DNA from: Macrocystis pyrifera
Taxonomy: Eukaryota > Sar > Phaeophyceae > Laminariales > Laminariaceae
Assembly: GCA_031763025.1 (NCBI GenBank)
Contig: JASSKH010000001.1
Coordinates: 22,321,840 to 22,385,839 of the forward strand
Length of the DNA stretch: 64,000 bases
Reading direction: 5' to 3'
A program made the position numbers and the translations under genes. The notes beneath the pieces are model-generated. The model was not told the DNA's origin, did not search any database, and saw only the letters and a list, made by a program, of their open reading frames with translations. This document shows positions 1 to 10,785 of this stretch, in pieces (position 1 is the stretch's first letter; every line of letters starts with the position of its first letter).

Positions 1-175
1 GTATGTGTGTGCTGTGCGTGTTTTTTTCTTGTGTGTTGTGTTCAAGTGTAAGTGTAAGTGGGCGACGTGCCCTCCCCACCCTCCCACCATGTTTCACTAT
101 TTTGAGCTCACCGCGGTGACTCGGACGCCCAACCGTACCGCCCCGCCCTACCCCAACCCACTCCGCCCCACCCCC

Positions 176-350
176 CCCCCCACCCCACGCCACCCAAACC
201 AACCCAACCCAACCCAACCCAACCCATCCCAACCCAACCCAACCCTATTCAACCCAGCCCAACTCAACCCAGCCCAACCCAAACCAACCAACCCAACCCA
301 ACCCAACCCAACCAACTCAACCCAGCCCAACCCAACCCACTCTACCCAAC
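176..350. repeat. Degenerate AACCC pentanucleotide array
   Basis: The stretch is an imperfect tandem array of AACCC/CCCAA with AACTC, AACCA and ATTC variants, lying in the intron before the first PWP2 exon seen here. It resembles a drifted telomere-like or CT-rich minisatellite, but it is short, interstitial and not a TTAGGG array. Long open frames across it, rich in Pro and Asn on one strand and Gly and Trp on the other, are products of the repeat. Confidence 0.85.
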
Positions 351-482
351 CCGACAAACGCTACCTGGTGCGAGTATATAACAAAATATATACCAGGTAA
401 TATAAAACGTATATAATATAGCATGAAAATGTCCCCCCATGGCATGGTTGGAAACATCGTTTATGCCCTTTTCTGGAACCAG

Positions 483-2092
483 ATATCTCACAACCGCTCA
501 CTGGATGGAGTGCTGGACGAGCTGCACAACAAGAGGCTCACGGAGGCGGGTTCTCTAGACATGCTGGAGGCGTCTGACAGCGACGGGGAGAGGGATCGCT
601 CGGGGGACAAGCTGCCAGGTGAGGTGGTGAAGTATCGTGTTGTGTGAGCGTCTACGTGTCTAGTGAGTTGTATGTGTATTTGTATACTCGAACTTTGTAG
701 GAGTGAGTCATGTTGTGCTGTGTGTGTTGGTTTTTATTCGTTCTTCTTACTCTCCTTATATTTTATTTTCTCTCTTCCCCCCCTTCGTGATCACGGCCAC
801 CCCGCCCCCCCTATTTTATATAGGTTGGGTTGGCGTCGGTTGGCAACGACACTGTAAAACATGCCGCTCACTACTTGAGCTAGACAACCAGGGTACCGTT
901 TTTTTTTTTTTTTTTTTTTGCGGTCGGTCACAGCTGGTTGTCGAGTTAAATCAATTGTGCGAGGTGAACAACCCTTACTCGGCACAAGTGGGAATTGATC
1001 GTATCACATAGTGTTTATGATAAAGGCACCCAAGAGGCAGTTACATAGTACTCCCATTGCTGACTCTGGAAGTGGCTACACCGGAAATTAAACTAACTCA
1101 TTGAAGCTGTCGTCCATATGCAAGTTCGCCTCACAAGCGGTTCTTAGTAGGATGCAGCTCACCCTCCATGCGACTCGCCGGACACCTCACGGCGCTTCGC
1201 GCTTGGTGCAAGCAATGTCTGCCTGGTCGGTGAAAACCCGACATGCTCCGTCCCGGAATTGTAGGGATGCGAGGGTCTATGGTCATACGACTACGGCCAT
1301 GCATGAGATCGAGTATATATCTCCTATCGAGTACACCCCCCCCCGCGCCCGCTGCTCTCCGCATCCACCCACCCGCCCTCCGTCTCCTCTCTTCCCACCC
1401 GCCATCGCGTTGCCTCCCCCACCTCCCTCCACCACCTGCTCATCCCCCTTCCCTCCTCATCCCCCCTCCCCTCCCCTCTCCTCATCGCCCCTGCCCCTCC
1501 CCCTGCCCCTCTCCCCGCTCCTCCTCCCTCTCTACCTGGAACCGTCCTTGCTGTGATATGATGATAGGGGCGGCGAGGGGTGCCGACGGATCGTCCCGTC
1601 AAACTCGAGAGGAAGCCAGGTCTACTTGTGTCCGGTTCAGCCCTACGGGTCGAGAGTGGGCAGCGTGCACCACGGACGGGCTGCTGCTGTACTCGCTCGA
1701 CGAGGCGGCCGTGTTCGATCCCTCCGATCTGGACGAGAGCGTCACGCCCGAGGCTGTCAATGTGAGGTCGGGTCGGGGTGAGGGTTGAGGTATGGGGAGG
1801 GAGTCTGCGGGGGGGTGGGGGGGTTTGTGTGTAAGGGGGGAGTGGTGGATGGGGAGGGGGAGGGGGAGAGGGGAGGGGAGGTGGGTATGTATGTCATGCA
1901 TGGCCGTGGTCGTATGACCATAGACCTCGCATCCCTACAATACCTGGACGGAGCACGTCGGGTTTTCATCAGTTAGGGCAGACATTGCTTGCTTACACCT
2001 AGCGCGAAGATGAACGCGAGGTGTTCGGCGAGTCGCTTGAAGGGTGGCCTGCATCCTACGATGAACCGCTTTCTGGGCGGACTTTTGTGTGT

Positions 2093-2137
<45 letters not shown>

Positions 2138-2501
2138 AGCTGGTGCTGTCGGCGATGCAGATGTTTGTGATGGTGTTAATTGTTGTTATTTTCAGTGAAC
2201 AAAACATCTCGTTTTTTTAAATAACAATAGATTGCAAAAAAAAAAAAATCCCGTCGCCAACTCGCATCACGCCAATGTTTCAATCGATTGATCGCAGGCC
2301 GCGCTGGGCCGGAAGGAGTGGGCGAAGGCGGTGCTGATGTCGCTCCACCTCAACGAGAGGGAGTTGAGGGAGGCCGCTGTGGATGCGGTGCCATTAGCGG
2401 AGGTGTCTCTCACCGCCGCCGCCGTACCCGCGCCTTATGCGCTGCGCCTGCTTGGCGTTCTAGCCGACAGGTGAGACAATTGAGAGGGAGGGGGAGAAGG
2501 G

Positions 2502-2535
<34 letters not shown>

Positions 2536-3438
2536 CCCTGAAATTGTAGGAAAGGTGGGGGGGGGGGGGGGGGGGGGGGGGGGGGAGGAGGGGGGGATCC
2601 CTGGGTCCCTGAAGAGGTACGAATTGACCACATTCCTACGTACAGCCAGTAGAAGGAAAATACAGATATGTGCGGCTGTCTTTATCGTTTTTTTTTTTCG
2701 TTCGCTTGCTTGGCGCAAGGTGGACTTACCGATCGTCCCACGTTCGCACCCCCCCCCCCCCCCCTCCGTATCGCGCGCCTTAGCGCTTGCTTGAGACCCC
2801 TACAATACCCCCCCCCCCCCCCTCCGTCCACTCCCCCACCTCCACCCCATCCCACCCCCTTCCCGCCGCTTCATTCTTATCGACTGCAATGAAAATCCGA
2901 ATTTTCACGAACATCCACAGCACACTCACCCGCCCGCAGGCTCATCCCCGTGCCCCCTCTCGCCAAACACCTGACCGCGCTTCGTGGTTGGTGCAATGTC
3001 TGCCTGGTCGGTGGAAACCCTACGTGTTCCGTCCCGGCATTGTAGGGGACGCGATGGTCTTACGAGTGCTGCTTTGCATGGCGCGAGGACCCCCCCCCCC
3101 CCCCCCCCCCCCCTCCCCTCCTCCCTCCCACCCTCACCCCCATCCCCATCCGCAGCTTCCTCCTATTGTTCTACTACAACTTCAAATGCGCTCACTCGTT
3201 GGCTGCCTCCCACCCCCCCCCCCCCGCCCCCCTCATGGCTTAAAAAAACGCCTCTGCATTCAGGCTGGTGCACTCCCCCCGCCTGGAGTTCCACTTGACG
3301 TGGAGTCTGGCCGCGCTTCAGAGCCACGGGAGTTACATTCGGGGTCTGGCGGCGTCGGATTCGAGGGCTGTCGGGGTCATGAGGACCCTTCAGCGGGCTC
3401 TGACGAGCCACCAGTCGGACCTATTCAAGCTGTGTCAG
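483..3438 (+). CDS. PWP2: PWP2/UTP1 (periodic tryptophan protein 2), 3' part, four exons
   Basis: PWP2 is a WD-repeat component of the UTP-B subcomplex of the small-subunit processome and acts in the nucleolus in 18S rRNA maturation. Exons visible: 483-618, 1568-1761, 2298-2470 and 3264-3438. All have AG/GT borders, and the phases chain exactly (1, 0, 2, 0). Exon 1 reads ISHNRSLDGVLDELHNK, then LTEAGSLDMLE, as in yeast and human PWP2 after the last WD repeat. Exon 2 holds CVRFSPTGREWAACTTDGLL and FDPSDLDESVTPEAV. Exon 3 (KEWAKAVLMSLHLNE) and exon 4 (HSPRLEFHLTWSLAAL ... HQSDLFKLCQ) form the Utp12-type C-terminal helical domain. The N-terminal WD propeller lies upstream of the window. The last exon, after the Gln codon at 3438, was not identified with confidence. 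Introns carry copies of the poly(C)-tailed short repeat and long G runs. Confidence 0.93.
1082..1345 (+). mobile_element. Poly(C)-tailed SINE-like element, copy a
   Basis: This is one of the longest copies of a dispersed repeat. It starts near GGAAATTAAACTAACTCATT, contains GATGCAGCTCACCCTCCATG and GACATGCTCCGTCCCGGAAT, and ends GAGTACA followed by a C run. It lies in the PWP2 intron between exons 1 and 2. No clear tRNA-type A or B box was found, so SINE is a structural label: short, non-coding, fixed 3' end and a homopolymer tail. Confidence 0.75.
1885..2090 (-). mobile_element. Poly(C)-tailed SINE-like element, copy b
   Basis: A reverse-oriented copy in the next PWP2 intron. It reads GTCATGCATGGCCGTGGTCG, then CGCATCCCTACAATACCTGG, and ends at the CCGCTTTCTGGGCGGA block that matches the 5' part of other copies. 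It lacks the outermost 5' segment and meets a 44 bp G run at 2093. Confidence 0.72.
2093..2136. repeat. 44 bp uninterrupted G run in a PWP2 intron
   Basis: An unbroken mononucleotide run that abuts copy b of the short repeat. Its length in the assembly should be treated as uncertain. Confidence 0.9.
2505..2585. repeat. Two G runs (2505-2534, 2557-2585) in a PWP2 intron
   Basis: The two runs are separated by a short GTCCCTGAAATTGTAGGAAA segment, and a GTCCCTGAA motif recurs after the second run. This suggests a duplicated run-plus-spacer unit just downstream of PWP2 exon 3. Confidence 0.85.
2935..3112 (+). mobile_element. Poly(C)-tailed SINE-like element, copy c (5'-truncated)
   Basis: It contains GCAATGTCTGCCTGGTCGGT and GTTCCGTCCCGGCATTGTAG and ends in GGCGCGAGGA followed by a C run (3090-3112). 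It has lost the 5' end and is more diverged than copies a and e. It lies in the PWP2 intron before exon 4. Confidence 0.68.
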
Positions 3439-4127
3439 GTGAGTCGGTGGAATTAGTTGGCCGTGTTTGTTCACGTGTGTACTCCCAGGGACGGATGGAT
3501 GGATCGATGGACGGATGGACAGGTGAGCGATCAGTTAGACCTCTTCAAGCTGTAGCGGGTGCGTTGATGAATGAATACGTACTCCTGTGCGCGTACTGTC
3601 TATGGATGGATGGGTGTATTGTGGGTTGGGATCGGGGTTGGGTGTGAGTATCGTCCGGCGCGCTCTGAACCAGCCACCAGTCGGACTTCTCCCAAGCTGT
3701 CCATTTTGTCGCTTCTGTCGTTTTTTGCTGGTTGTTGTTTTTTCGTAATCACTTTTACACTTTTCCAGCTCAATTTTGTTGGACGCTGGCGACATGTGCG
3801 CACCCTCAACGGCCTTTTGAACAACCCGCGGTCGTCGGCGTCTCCCCTTTCTCCCCCCGTACTTACCCTTTCTTTTTTTTTTTATCGCGCACCGTTATTC
3901 GGAGGGTTCATATTTCCCTGTGCTCGTCCGTAACCGCCACCGAAACTTTGACAACTCGGTGCTTTCGCGCTTGCGGCGACGGAAGAAGACCCAAGAGAGA
4001 GAGAGAGTTGGCGGAATCAGTTCTTCCTCGTAGTACGTACCGTGTCACACTATCACACTAGGGTGATAAAGTATCAAACCCTCGCGGAGGAATTTTAAAG
4101 CCGGTTTTCTCGGCAACGGGGAGGGTG
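3439..4127 (+). other. Region after PWP2 exon 4; last exon not resolved
   Basis: The end of exon 4 (CAGTCGGACCTATTCAAGCT) is echoed twice: near 3530-3555 (CAGTTAGACCTCTTCAAGCT) and near 3676-3700 (CAGTCGGACTTCTCCCAAGC). This points to an old local triplication. A candidate acceptor TTTTCCAG before CTCAATTTTG near 3770 opens a 50-codon frame, but its product does not resemble known PWP2 C-termini, so it is not called. No other gene is seen here. Confidence 0.45.
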
Positions 4128-4205
4128 TAGCCGCCTACGTATATGGCGACGCGTCTATTGGAAATATCTCGGCGAGATAGATCTTCCCGAAGCCATCATT
4201 TTCGT
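4128..4205 (+). repeat. Dispersed repeat pair, copy 1 (GGCGACGCGTCTAT)
   Basis: GGCGACGCGTCTATTGGAAA, then ATCTCGGCGAGATA and GAAGCCATCATTTTCGT match the segment at 14103-14185. Two copies only were seen. It is not coding in any evident frame. Confidence 0.6.
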
Positions 4206-4359
4206 TGGGTGCGCGCGACCTTAAGGCATGTTTTGGAGAAAATCGTCGCTGAAGTCCACCCCAGGGAGGCATGTTATCTCGCGTGTTGTGTGGTACTCGC
4301 ATCATAGGGATGGATGTGTTGCGGGTTGTGGTTGGGCGTGATGGCTGGATAACCGGCCA

Positions 4360-5420
4360 GGGGGGGGGGGGGGGGGGGGGTACTCATTTGTTGCTTGCCT
4401 TAGTCATTTGACCTTTGACCACGCATCCCTTTCGAGACGGAGCACCGTCCCTACTCCTAATGGAGACACCTCCAACAATTGGGCGCTCATTACGTTGTTT
4501 CCAAGTATTACATAGAAACTTTATGCTACTCTTGTCCCGTTCCTGTCTGGCCTCCTGTGGCCACCATCTATCTCCTAGGATAGCGATCGTTTTCTCTCTG
4601 CTACCAGGTATTTAGTGTACCAAATTCCTCCATGTCAAATTCGTCTGTTTTCCCTCATTTCCTCTTCTAATACATGCAGTTTCTCCTTGTATATTTCGCA
4701 TTCTCCTACTTTGTGAGTTCTACCCTCTTTTTGCTTTGCCACACGGGCATTTCTGTGCATCTTCTTCCTCCTCCTCCCGGCTACTGGTATATACCTCTTT
4801 CTTCTTTCCGACAGTCAGCCCCCCTGCACGAAATCGCAGTTTCAGCGTTTTCGCGAAGTCCATTGGACCGTGCGAATACCTTTTCATTCCTACCCCTGCT
4901 TTCAATCCCCCGTATATCTCTATGTGTTCCTCCAATTTCACCTTGTTTCTTAGCGCTAGCCCTTCCCTTCTTTCTGTCGTTTCTTCTTCTGCCTTGTACC
5001 TCCCAAACTTCTCTGCGGACATCATCTCTTCTCGGTTTCCCCCTATATCCTTCCATACTTTCTCGACTGCGCTTATCTCACGTTATTCCAGCTCGCACTT
5101 TTGATACTTTATCCCATACAGCTCTATCAACTATAGCTGGCAACCTCTTATTTGGCATTTTCCTTACTTTACGTTGTCGTTTCAGCTTTTTCATGTCTCT
5201 ATTTCTCTTGAGTGAGTACATTCCCAGTTCTGCTGTTGATACTGTATTACTGGCCGCACTTGAGCATCCTGTTAATAGTATGTTTTTAGCTGCTATCATC
5301 TGCACTGTTTCCAACTGTTCCACGAAGTTCGCGTTGCCTTCGCATACATCTCCTGCATATTCTAGCTTTGGTACTATCACAGTAATAAGGATACATATCT
5401 TGATCCTAGTGTCAAGGTGG
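4360..5420 (-). mobile_element. LINE (non-LTR retrotransposon), 5'-truncated, with poly(C) 3' tail
   Basis: Read on the minus strand, the right part encodes the region after the reverse transcriptase fingers and palm of a LINE: VIVPKLEYAGDVCEGN, LETVQMIAAKNIL, ELGMYSLKRNRDMKKLK. Next comes YTSSREEEEEDAQKCPCG, start of a C-terminal zinc knuckle, then in another frame GECEIYKE. Near the end is ILGDRWWPQEARQERD followed by KFLCNTWKQRNERPIVGGVS. The catalytic palm and endonuclease are absent, so the copy is 5'-truncated, at about 5420. At least two frame changes and stops show it is dead. After the last codons, the 3' sequence runs GTGCTCCGTCTCGAAAGGGA ... ACAAATGAGTAC into a C run (the G run 4360-4380 on the plus strand). 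Antisense open frames over this element are shadows. Confidence 0.85.
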
Positions 5421-5424
5421 TGGT

Positions 5425-5515
5425 GGGGGGGGGGGGGGGGGGGGTAGTCGATATCATGCATGGCCGCAGTCGTCGTATGACCATAGACCCTCGCGTCCCT
5501 ACAATGTCGGGGAGG
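5425..5515 (-). mobile_element. Poly(C)-tailed SINE-like element, copy d (3' fragment)
   Basis: A G run (5425-5444), then ATATCATGCATGGCCGCAGT and CTCGCGTCCCTACAATGTCG. Only the 3' third of the repeat remains. It abuts the truncated 5' end of the LINE at 4360-5420 and is followed at once by copy e. Confidence 0.72.
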
Positions 5516-5527
5516 AGGAGGGGGGAG

Positions 5528-5785
5528 GGGGGGGTGTACTCATTATCATGCATGGCCGTAGTCGTATGGCCAATAGACCCTCGCATCCCTACAATCCCGG
5601 GGCGGAGCACGTCGGGTTTTCACCGACCAGGGAGACATTGCTTGCACCAAGCGCGAAGCGCCGTGAGGTGTTGGACGAGTCGCATGAAGGGTGAGCTGCA
5701 TCCTACGAAGAACCGCTTCTGAGGCGGATTTTCTTAAATGGATGACAGCGTCAATGAATTGATTCAATTTCTTGTGTGGGGGGAG
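5528..5785 (-). mobile_element. Poly(C)-tailed SINE-like element, copy e (near full length)
   Basis: The G-rich tail is followed by TGTACTCATTATCATGCATG, CGCATCCCTACAATCCCGGG, GCGGAGCACGTCGGGTTTTC, GCTTGCACCAAGCGCGAAGC and ATGGATGACAGCGTCAATGA, ending at TTCAATTTCTTGTGTGG. It is a good reference copy because both ends are present. Confidence 0.8.
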
Positions 5786-7375
5786 GAGGGGGGGGGGGTG
5801 AAGGGAGTGGGGGTTGTGGTGGAGGGTTGGAATTGTGTGTACATGGAGCAGTCGCAGTGCAGTAGCGGCGGGTTGTTGTTTTTGTCAGTTTTTTTTTTTG
5901 TCAAATTTATACGTCAGGTATGTCAGTCAGCTCATGGGTGCTAGTATATAAGACGAAAACGCCTACGTACCAGGTGTTTTTCAACAGTGTAATAGTAAAT
6001 TGTGAACAAATATCCGATACAAGAGTAGAGTAAAGAAAATCATGTATGTACTCTGGTCGATCACCACCCCCATCCCCCCCTCCGCCTCCTTGCCTCGCCA
6101 CCCTCCCCACCCTTCCCACCGCCTCTCCCCGCGCCGCCGTCACCCCCACCCTTATCCCCCCCCCCCTCCTCATCCCCATCCCCACCCCCCTTCCCTACGC
6201 GCAGGCTAACCAATACACCCTCGACTTTCTCGGGGCAATAGACGGAGCGAAGGACAAACCCGCCGCCGTCACCGAGGGTGCTGACGAACCGTCGTTCACA
6301 ACATCAGCAGCAAAATCCACCAGTACTAGTAATAGTACTATTTAATAGCAATAGCGGGCCAGTGGGGGGGCGTTTTCTGGAAACGCTCGGGATGAGCAGG
6401 CGTATGGGAACACGTGAGATAAACATGTGGAAGGGATGCTGGTTTTGCTTTTTCCAATTACTCTCTCAGTCTAAATCGGCCTGAAGTTGTAGGAGAGGTA
6501 GAGGCCTTTGTGGTGTTGATGGTGCAGGAGAACTGGCAATACATGTGCGAACGAACATGCAATCAGCTTCTAGAAGGGGTGCGTTGGTGGTTTTCGAATT
6601 GCCGAACAGCCCCCCCCTGTCACAGTTGTTGTGGGATTGGGTTTCCATATCATTTAGGGCTCCTTCCTCGTCACAGTGACCAGGGAGTTGTAGGAGAGGT
6701 AGATGCGGTGGTGTTGATGGTGGCGTAGGCGGGCTGGCAGCCCGAGGCTGGAAAGAGGGGGCGATTTTAAACGTTCGTTCAGTCTTTGCTGCATCTGATA
6801 ACTTCTGCTGTTGCTGATGCGTGTAACAGCTCAGCGTTACACCCCTCTTTCCAAAGAGTGTGCCAATAGTGCTGGAGTGGGGAAGCTGCCGGGTTGTTCG
6901 GACCTTGTCTTGAATGGCGGGAGGACCTTTTTTTAAATGGCGTGAGCACCTTGTCTTAAATGACGTGAGGACCATTAGATGGCGGCACTTGAACTAAAAC
7001 AAAAAGTCACCTCAGCCATGCGATCGAATTTTCCCTCGAAAGTCGTCTTTGCAAACTGCGCGTGACACTATAGTACTATGTAGTGGTACTTGGATGGCGT
7101 GTATGGCGTGTGCTGCTGGGGTATACTCTTGGGACCTCGGAGGGGAAAATAGACGCTTATATATGCAGCGACGGCCACTGCGTGATTGGGGGACGATACA
7201 GATTTGTGGTGTCCTCCTTTTCAATGTAAGGAGATAGTACGTCCCACCGCACGGGCCCGGCATGACCCTATACGTATACCCGTACCTTTGGGCCCTCACG
7301 CTGCTCGTAGACGGCTGATAACCCGATACCAGGCACATACAGTTTGTCATTGTTTTAGTCGGTATATTGAACACC
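5786..7375. other. Gene-poor stretch with small duplications
   Basis: No recognisable gene. A CCCC/CCTCC-rich tract lies at 6065-6205. The block TGTAGGAGAGGTAGA with GGTGTTGATGGTG occurs twice (about 6488-6530 and 6690-6725). A 30 bp unit (GACCTTGTCTTGAATGGCG-like) is repeated three times at about 6900-6975. Long minus-strand frames over 6466-6975 and 7012-7374 resemble no family I know. Confidence 0.5.
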
Positions 7376-7560
7376 CAACGGGCTTACCAAGGGTTTTCGA
7401 CCAATCTTCTCCGATTTAATAAAAACTGACCCACTACTAGGAAATTTACCAAGGATTTTCGGCCAATCAGTTGCTTTGGTCGCCATCTTGGGGTCCCAAA
7501 GGGGTTACCCCAAGGGTTTTCGACCAATCAACTTCTCCCATTTCATGAAACTGACCCGAG
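7376..7560 (+). repeat. Short tandem array of a 60-65 bp unit
   Basis: Three copies of a unit with CCAAGGGTTTTCGACCAATC and TTCATGAAACTGACCC-like segments occur at about 7386, 7449 and 7508. A diverged fourth copy is near 7757 (CATCAAGGTCGTTCGACCAA). The sequence shows no gene. Confidence 0.65.
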
Positions 7561-7993
7561 AACAGGAAACTTGCGGGCGTATACTTTCTCAAATTATTTC
7601 AGGACCCGTTGATTGACGTTTTATACAACGAGGTCGTTCCACAAAATCAAAAACCACCGTTTTCAAAATCAGTGAACAGGACATCCGTGGGTTCGTCTAT
7701 TCTTCATGGCCTCTGGACCTTGATGGCGTTGTTGTGCTTTAACAAGTACACCCATCAAGGTCGTTCGACCAATCTATATCGAATGAAATCACGCGTTTGC
7801 CGAAGTATTGGCCCAAACAAGAAACATGCGGCCAAGTTTCTCCAACCGTCGCGGTATATAGAAGCGCTACCGTCAGGGATAATTGGAGGGGGGAAATCAA
7901 TGCGTAGGTTTGGAGCTTCTGTGATTTAACACGCGCGCACTACTGTTTTTGGCTGTATATAGGGCCCGTAGCCACATTTTTCTGGGCGTATCC

Positions 7994-8077
7994 CTTTTAG
8001 TACCGCAGTCCTTTTTTGGGGACAAATCACTTGGAATTAGACTGGTTTGTCCCCGAATCGGGATTGCGGTACTAAAG
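7994..8077. mobile_element. 84 bp palindromic MITE-like element, TTTTAGTACCG family, copy A
   Basis: It starts CTTTTAGTACCGCAGTCC and ends GGATTGCGGTACTAAAG. The two arms are inverted repeats around ACTTGGAATTAGACTGG. It has the same length as the copy at 38618-38701, with diverged relatives at 16676 and 41480. No coding capacity. Confidence 0.85.
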
Positions 8078-9360
8078 AAAAAAACTGTTAATTGCGTATA
8101 CTATCCCTGCCCCGTGGTGCATACGTGCCCATAGAGCTTGTATCTCGTTTTTTTCTTCTTTTGCTTTTCCTCTTCCCATTCGTCATCTTCACCCATCTTT
8201 TCTCTCGTCCCTTCTCGAGACTCAGATCCAGGGTCACTTTTCGCTTAGCAGGCTCTCCCCCCACTACAGTTGGTGCCTTTAATTTTCATTTTTATCGCGG
8301 CAAGACTTCGACCCTTTCTTTCTTCCTTTGTTGATTCGCGGCTTGCATCTCGCTGGGCAGGATGAAATAAAGGTTGAATTTGAAAATCACGCACAGATGA
8401 GAGCATGGCCATGACCCAATATTTTTACTTTCCGACCGTTATGTACCTGGTAGGAGGGAGCACCACGTTCGTGCGGAATTCGGGGTGCGCTCCGGGTGCG
8501 AATGCGTAGTATAATTTTTTGGTAATTTTGTAAAAGAACGCAGAGTCTACAACGATGAAAATGGGGGAAATGGGATGTGTATTCTACGAACAGCCGGATG
8601 GTTTTTGCTTCTTCTTCAGCAGTCACGTCACGTACGCCTCAAGACGAGCTTCACTCACTCACTGACGTACATAACATACATCAGGTTTTGACTTCTTCGA
8701 GTGACCAAAATAAAAACCGCCCGACTGCAGTGACGGACGCCAAAAAAAAAGGGCAATTGATGAGATCGCTGGGTTCTTGTAGACGTGGATACCGGGAGGC
8801 GCCACCGGCCACAGGCTTCCGCGGTGTCATGGTGACGGAATCGTCATCTGCCTCGATTTCCTTAGTTCACGCCAAAACAGGGAGCGCTAAAAACATAAAA
8901 ACAAAAACGGCAGACGAAAGACAACCCAGAACAACACAAAGACAAGAAAACTATCAAAATTTTCATCCTCCGGTGAGCTAGTACGAGCTGGTGGTCAGGG
9001 AAACAATGGTTCAGAGCGAACCCGAAACCATACCGAAACGCAAAAAATGAGACAAAACAGTAGTATTATACGATAGCACATGGGGATAGTATCCATCCTT
9101 GGTACCCCCCCCCCCCCATCCCCCCGGGATCCCCTGTCCCCTCTCTCTGTTTTTTTTTTCTCCGTCAAGTCAACTATGTTCGAATTCGCGTTTGTTCGTC
9201 GATGCTACAGCAATGGGGGCAACAACTCCCACCATTGGGCAGTATGTAGAGCTACAAATAGCTCACAAATGGCTTGTTACAAAAAAAGGACGGTTTACAC
9301 GTTTACACCAACAAGAAAGAGAGTTAGCTTTTGGTCGGGGCAACGTACACCCGTGCACGG
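8078..9360. other. No recognised gene
   Basis: Unique-looking sequence. A minus-strand frame of 79 codons at 8387-8626 and plus-strand frames around 8577-8981 and 9080-9497 have no recognisable motif, and splice context is not convincing. A C run lies at 9106-9118. Confidence 0.4.
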
Positions 9361-9364
9361 CGCA

Positions 9365-9525
9365 AGACAACGCAAGAAAGAAAATGCGCCCAGCCTTTTT
9401 TATATCGGGAAACACAAACCCTTGCACAAACGTAAGAAAGCAAATTGCGCCGAGCTTTTACATTGCCTCAGGTATGCCTGACCCATCACTCGCATAACGT
9501 AAGAAAGCAAATACGCCGAGCTTCT
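9365..9525 (+). repeat. Three tandem copies of a 60-70 bp unit
   Basis: The core CGTAAGAAAGCAAATTGCGC, followed by a CGAGCTT-like segment, occurs at about 9370, 9430 and 9499, spaced about 60 and 69 bp. Confidence 0.7.
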
Positions 9526-10206
9526 TTCACTAAGGCCAACTACCAGATTCACAAGAGAAATGGAGCTACAAACGTTACAGGCGGTTGAGGGAAAACGCCG
9601 CGGCGGTCTCCACCGAATGTAACCAAAGGACGAAAAAACGGGTGCCACGACTCTCGGACACGAACATGATCATCGAGTTATTGCTACTACTATTGCTGCC
9701 TTCGGGGACGCGACACCAACACTTGACCTACTCGGGCAGGGGAGGGAGCGCGTCCAAGAGCAACGGGGGGGGGTGGCAAAGAAAACCGAGGCGGCAAATC
9801 AAAATCCACCAAACCAAAACACCCGGACCACCCCTCAACCCCCCGCCCCCCTCCCCTCCTGCTAAAATAAAAACTCCGTCGCCGGTTTTGCGGCCAGCCC
9901 CGCCGGCCTCGAAGGCAACAACCACGACCACCATCATCCATCTGTGCCAAGAGGCAGTCCGCGGATTGCAGAATTCAGAGCTGGTCAGAGTTTAGCGCTC
10001 AGTATTTAGACCTGCTTGAAGCTATAGCCTAATAGCTCAAGACTACAGAGATACTACTGTAATACTAATGATGTGGCCAAAACTAACGCGGACGGGTTCC
10101 AAAGCACGACGACACGAAATCAACACACAGCACCCGCTTCAACTCGAGCCAAGATACAAAATCAAATCGTCCTGATCACCAGCGCCGCCGCTGCCGCCGC
10201 CGCAAA
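9526..10206. other. No recognised gene
   Basis: GC-rich at 9720-9920 with C/G-biased frames on both strands. Nothing in it resembles a conserved protein. Confidence 0.4.
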
Positions 10207-10400
10207 ATGCCACCGAAAAAAGCCGCCGCGATCAGGCACGTCAATGTGACGCAGCAAACTGCCACCGCCATATGCATACGCCACCGAAGTCTTCGTATGC
10301 CGCCGCAATCTGCCTGTGCACATGCCATCGCACTCTTCATATGCCACCGCAATCAGCATACGCCAACGCAAACTGCTACCGAAATATGTCACCGCCACCG
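10207..10400 (+). repeat. CATACGCCACCGAAGTC-like minisatellite
   Basis: A degenerate unit of about 20-27 bp built on ATGCCACCGCAATC and CATATGCCACCG, with 7-8 copies. The Pro/His-rich frame across it follows from the repeat. Confidence 0.6.
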
Positions 10401-10584
10401 CTGCTGCTCAAGAATAGTACCACCACACCATCCCAACCTGCCACCACCACCACCACCACCACCGCGGCCGCCACCGCTACCGCCCCAACAAGGCGCACCT
10501 GGCGCAAGGTCGTCGTCGCGCCACCACTCTTCCAAGGCGCAACTCTCGCACAACGCATCGTCGTCGTCTAACACCACCATCACG

Positions 10585-10770
10585 GGGCCGTCGTATATGG
10601 GTAGTCGCCGTCTATCACGGGTAGTCGCCGTCGATCATGGGTCCGCCGCCGATCATGGGTAGTCGCCGCCAAGCATGGGTACTCGCCGCCGATCATGGGT
10701 AGCTACCGTATATCATGGGTAGTCGCCGTCCATCTAGGGTAGTCGCCGCCTCACAAAAGGTAGCCCTAGT
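10585..10770 (+). repeat. 20-21 bp minisatellite, GATCATGGGTAGTCGCCGCC
   Basis: About nine imperfect head-to-tail copies of GATCATGGGTAGTCGCCGCC lie just past the stop codon of the secreted Cys-rich gene, so they probably fall in its 3' UTR or 3' flank. Confidence 0.85.
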
Positions 10771-10785
10771 CGTGGGTATGGTACC

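Noticed and set aside
176-350. Telomeric repeat
   Set aside because: The unit AACCC is not a standard telomere motif, the array is degenerate and it lies inside a gene's intron.
1101-1788. Pro-rich and Arg-rich frames upstream of PWP2 exon 2
   Set aside because: They run over a short retroposon and a CCTCC-rich tract; only the part from 1568 is coding, as a PWP2 exon.
3770-3933. Last exon of PWP2
   Set aside because: Acceptor and phase are possible, but the product does not look like any PWP2 C-terminus.
4674-5447. 257-codon plus-strand frame
   Set aside because: It is antisense to the LINE, whose minus-strand protein motifs are clear.
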